The notes under the pieces are model-generated. The model had not been told where the DNA came from and ran no database searches. It worked only from the letters and a program-made list of their open reading frames with translations. From CAZNLL01 sp964573885 (GTDB taxonomy: Bacteria; Desulfobacterota; DSM-4660; Desulfatiglandales; Desulfatiglandaceae), in assembly GCA_964573885.1 (NCBI GenBank), contig CAZNLL010000006.1, positions 1 through 57,234 on the forward strand: a stretch of DNA of 57,234 nt. The letters are read 5' to 3'. How positions within the stretch are numbered: the stretch's first letter is position 1; every line of letters starts with the position of its first letter. A program made the position numbers and the translations under genes. Below are positions 57,071 through 57,234 of the stretch, piece after piece.

Positions 57071-57234
57071 AGTGTGGTCGATTAATTTCGGTCCATCCAT
57101 AGGAGGCGGGATTCGAAAACAAAGACCCGCCGTTATCGTAAGCAATGATGCCGCCAATCATTATCTGAATAGAGTCCAAGTGGTGCCCATAACCAGTAAT
57201 GTTGACAAACTCTACCCGAGTGAGGCATATGTGA
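57057..57234 (+). CDS. mazF: MazF/PemK-type toxin (cut by window end)
   Basis: The first 59 residues are visible. MKRGEVWSINFGPSIGGGIRK and QRPAVIVSNDAANHYLNRV, then VVPITSN, are the classical MazF/PemK endoribonuclease start, including the conserved RGEVW and RPAVIVSND blocks. It overlaps the antitoxin gene by 14 bases. The C-terminal half lies outside the window. Confidence 0.85.
   Translation, partial: MKRGEVWSINFGPSIGGGIRKQRPAVIVSNDAANHYLNRVQVVPITSNVDKLYPSEAYV

Overview
The window is GC-rich, gene-dense bacterial chromosome with long co-directional operons. Gene content points to an anaerobic Desulfobacterota-type (former Deltaproteobacteria) organism: several acyl-CoA dehydrogenases, a biotin-dependent acyl-CoA carboxylase, a Liv-type transporter with a CoA ligase embedded in it, a C_GCAxxG redox protein, a di-cluster ferredoxin, an activase-like radical SAM enzyme and corrinoid/metal genes. 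This assignment is inference from gene content; no rRNA or tRNA is present to confirm it.

Layout. (1) 1-6586, minus strand: envelope operon with an AsmA/YdbH-like giant, a YdbL-like lipoprotein and a TolB-like/TPR lipoprotein that runs off the left edge. (2) 6753-28003, plus strand: a large catabolic block. It holds an FrdA-like flavoprotein, a TetR regulator with a perfect 12-bp-arm operator, three acyl-CoA dehydrogenases, a crotonase, a MaoC dehydratase, a four-subunit acyl-CoA carboxylase (carrier, biotin carboxylase, two carboxyltransferases), a five-part Liv-type ABC importer interrupted by an acyl-CoA synthetase, and a second CoA-ligase-like protein with a non-canonical active site. No thiolase is present. 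The block reads as uptake, CoA activation, dehydrogenation, hydration and carboxylation of an unidentified carboxylic acid. (3) 28051-31731: small exported proteins, a methyltransferase and a DHA2-type efflux pump. (4) 32120-34969: PadR regulator, a DUF364 protein and cobyric acid synthase. (5) 34980-37170, minus strand: Mth938-like protein, 3-hydroxyacyl-CoA dehydrogenase and a molybdenum-carrier-like protein. (6) 37462-41976: an orphan membrane-anchored protein preceded by a 7-bp minisatellite, then a FecBCD/BtuFCD-like importer operon carrying a frameshifted second DUF364 gene. (7) 42365-44998: a Tau/Ssu-type ABC transporter.

(8) 45137 to the end is a more plastic, accessory zone. It contains a lone GHKL ATPase, a histidine kinase destroyed by an internal deletion, a radical SAM enzyme, TrmO with an upstream racemase-like remnant, and a ferredoxin/TPR pair. 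Next comes an island bounded by two 165-bp direct repeats (about 84% identical). The island holds a group II intron remnant, a toxin-antitoxin pair whose antitoxin joins YgiT-type zinc, HTH and Panacea/SocA domains, and a Nudix hydrolase. An amidohydrolase, a C_GCAxxG protein, a HIT protein that appears to start at CTG, and a MazEF pair cut by the right edge follow.

The most unusual items are the tripartite zinc-HTH-Panacea antitoxin with its operator-in-promoter arrangement, the repeat pair around that island, the heptameric tandem repeats upstream of two unrelated genes, and the carboxylase-centred catabolic block with two carboxyltransferases.
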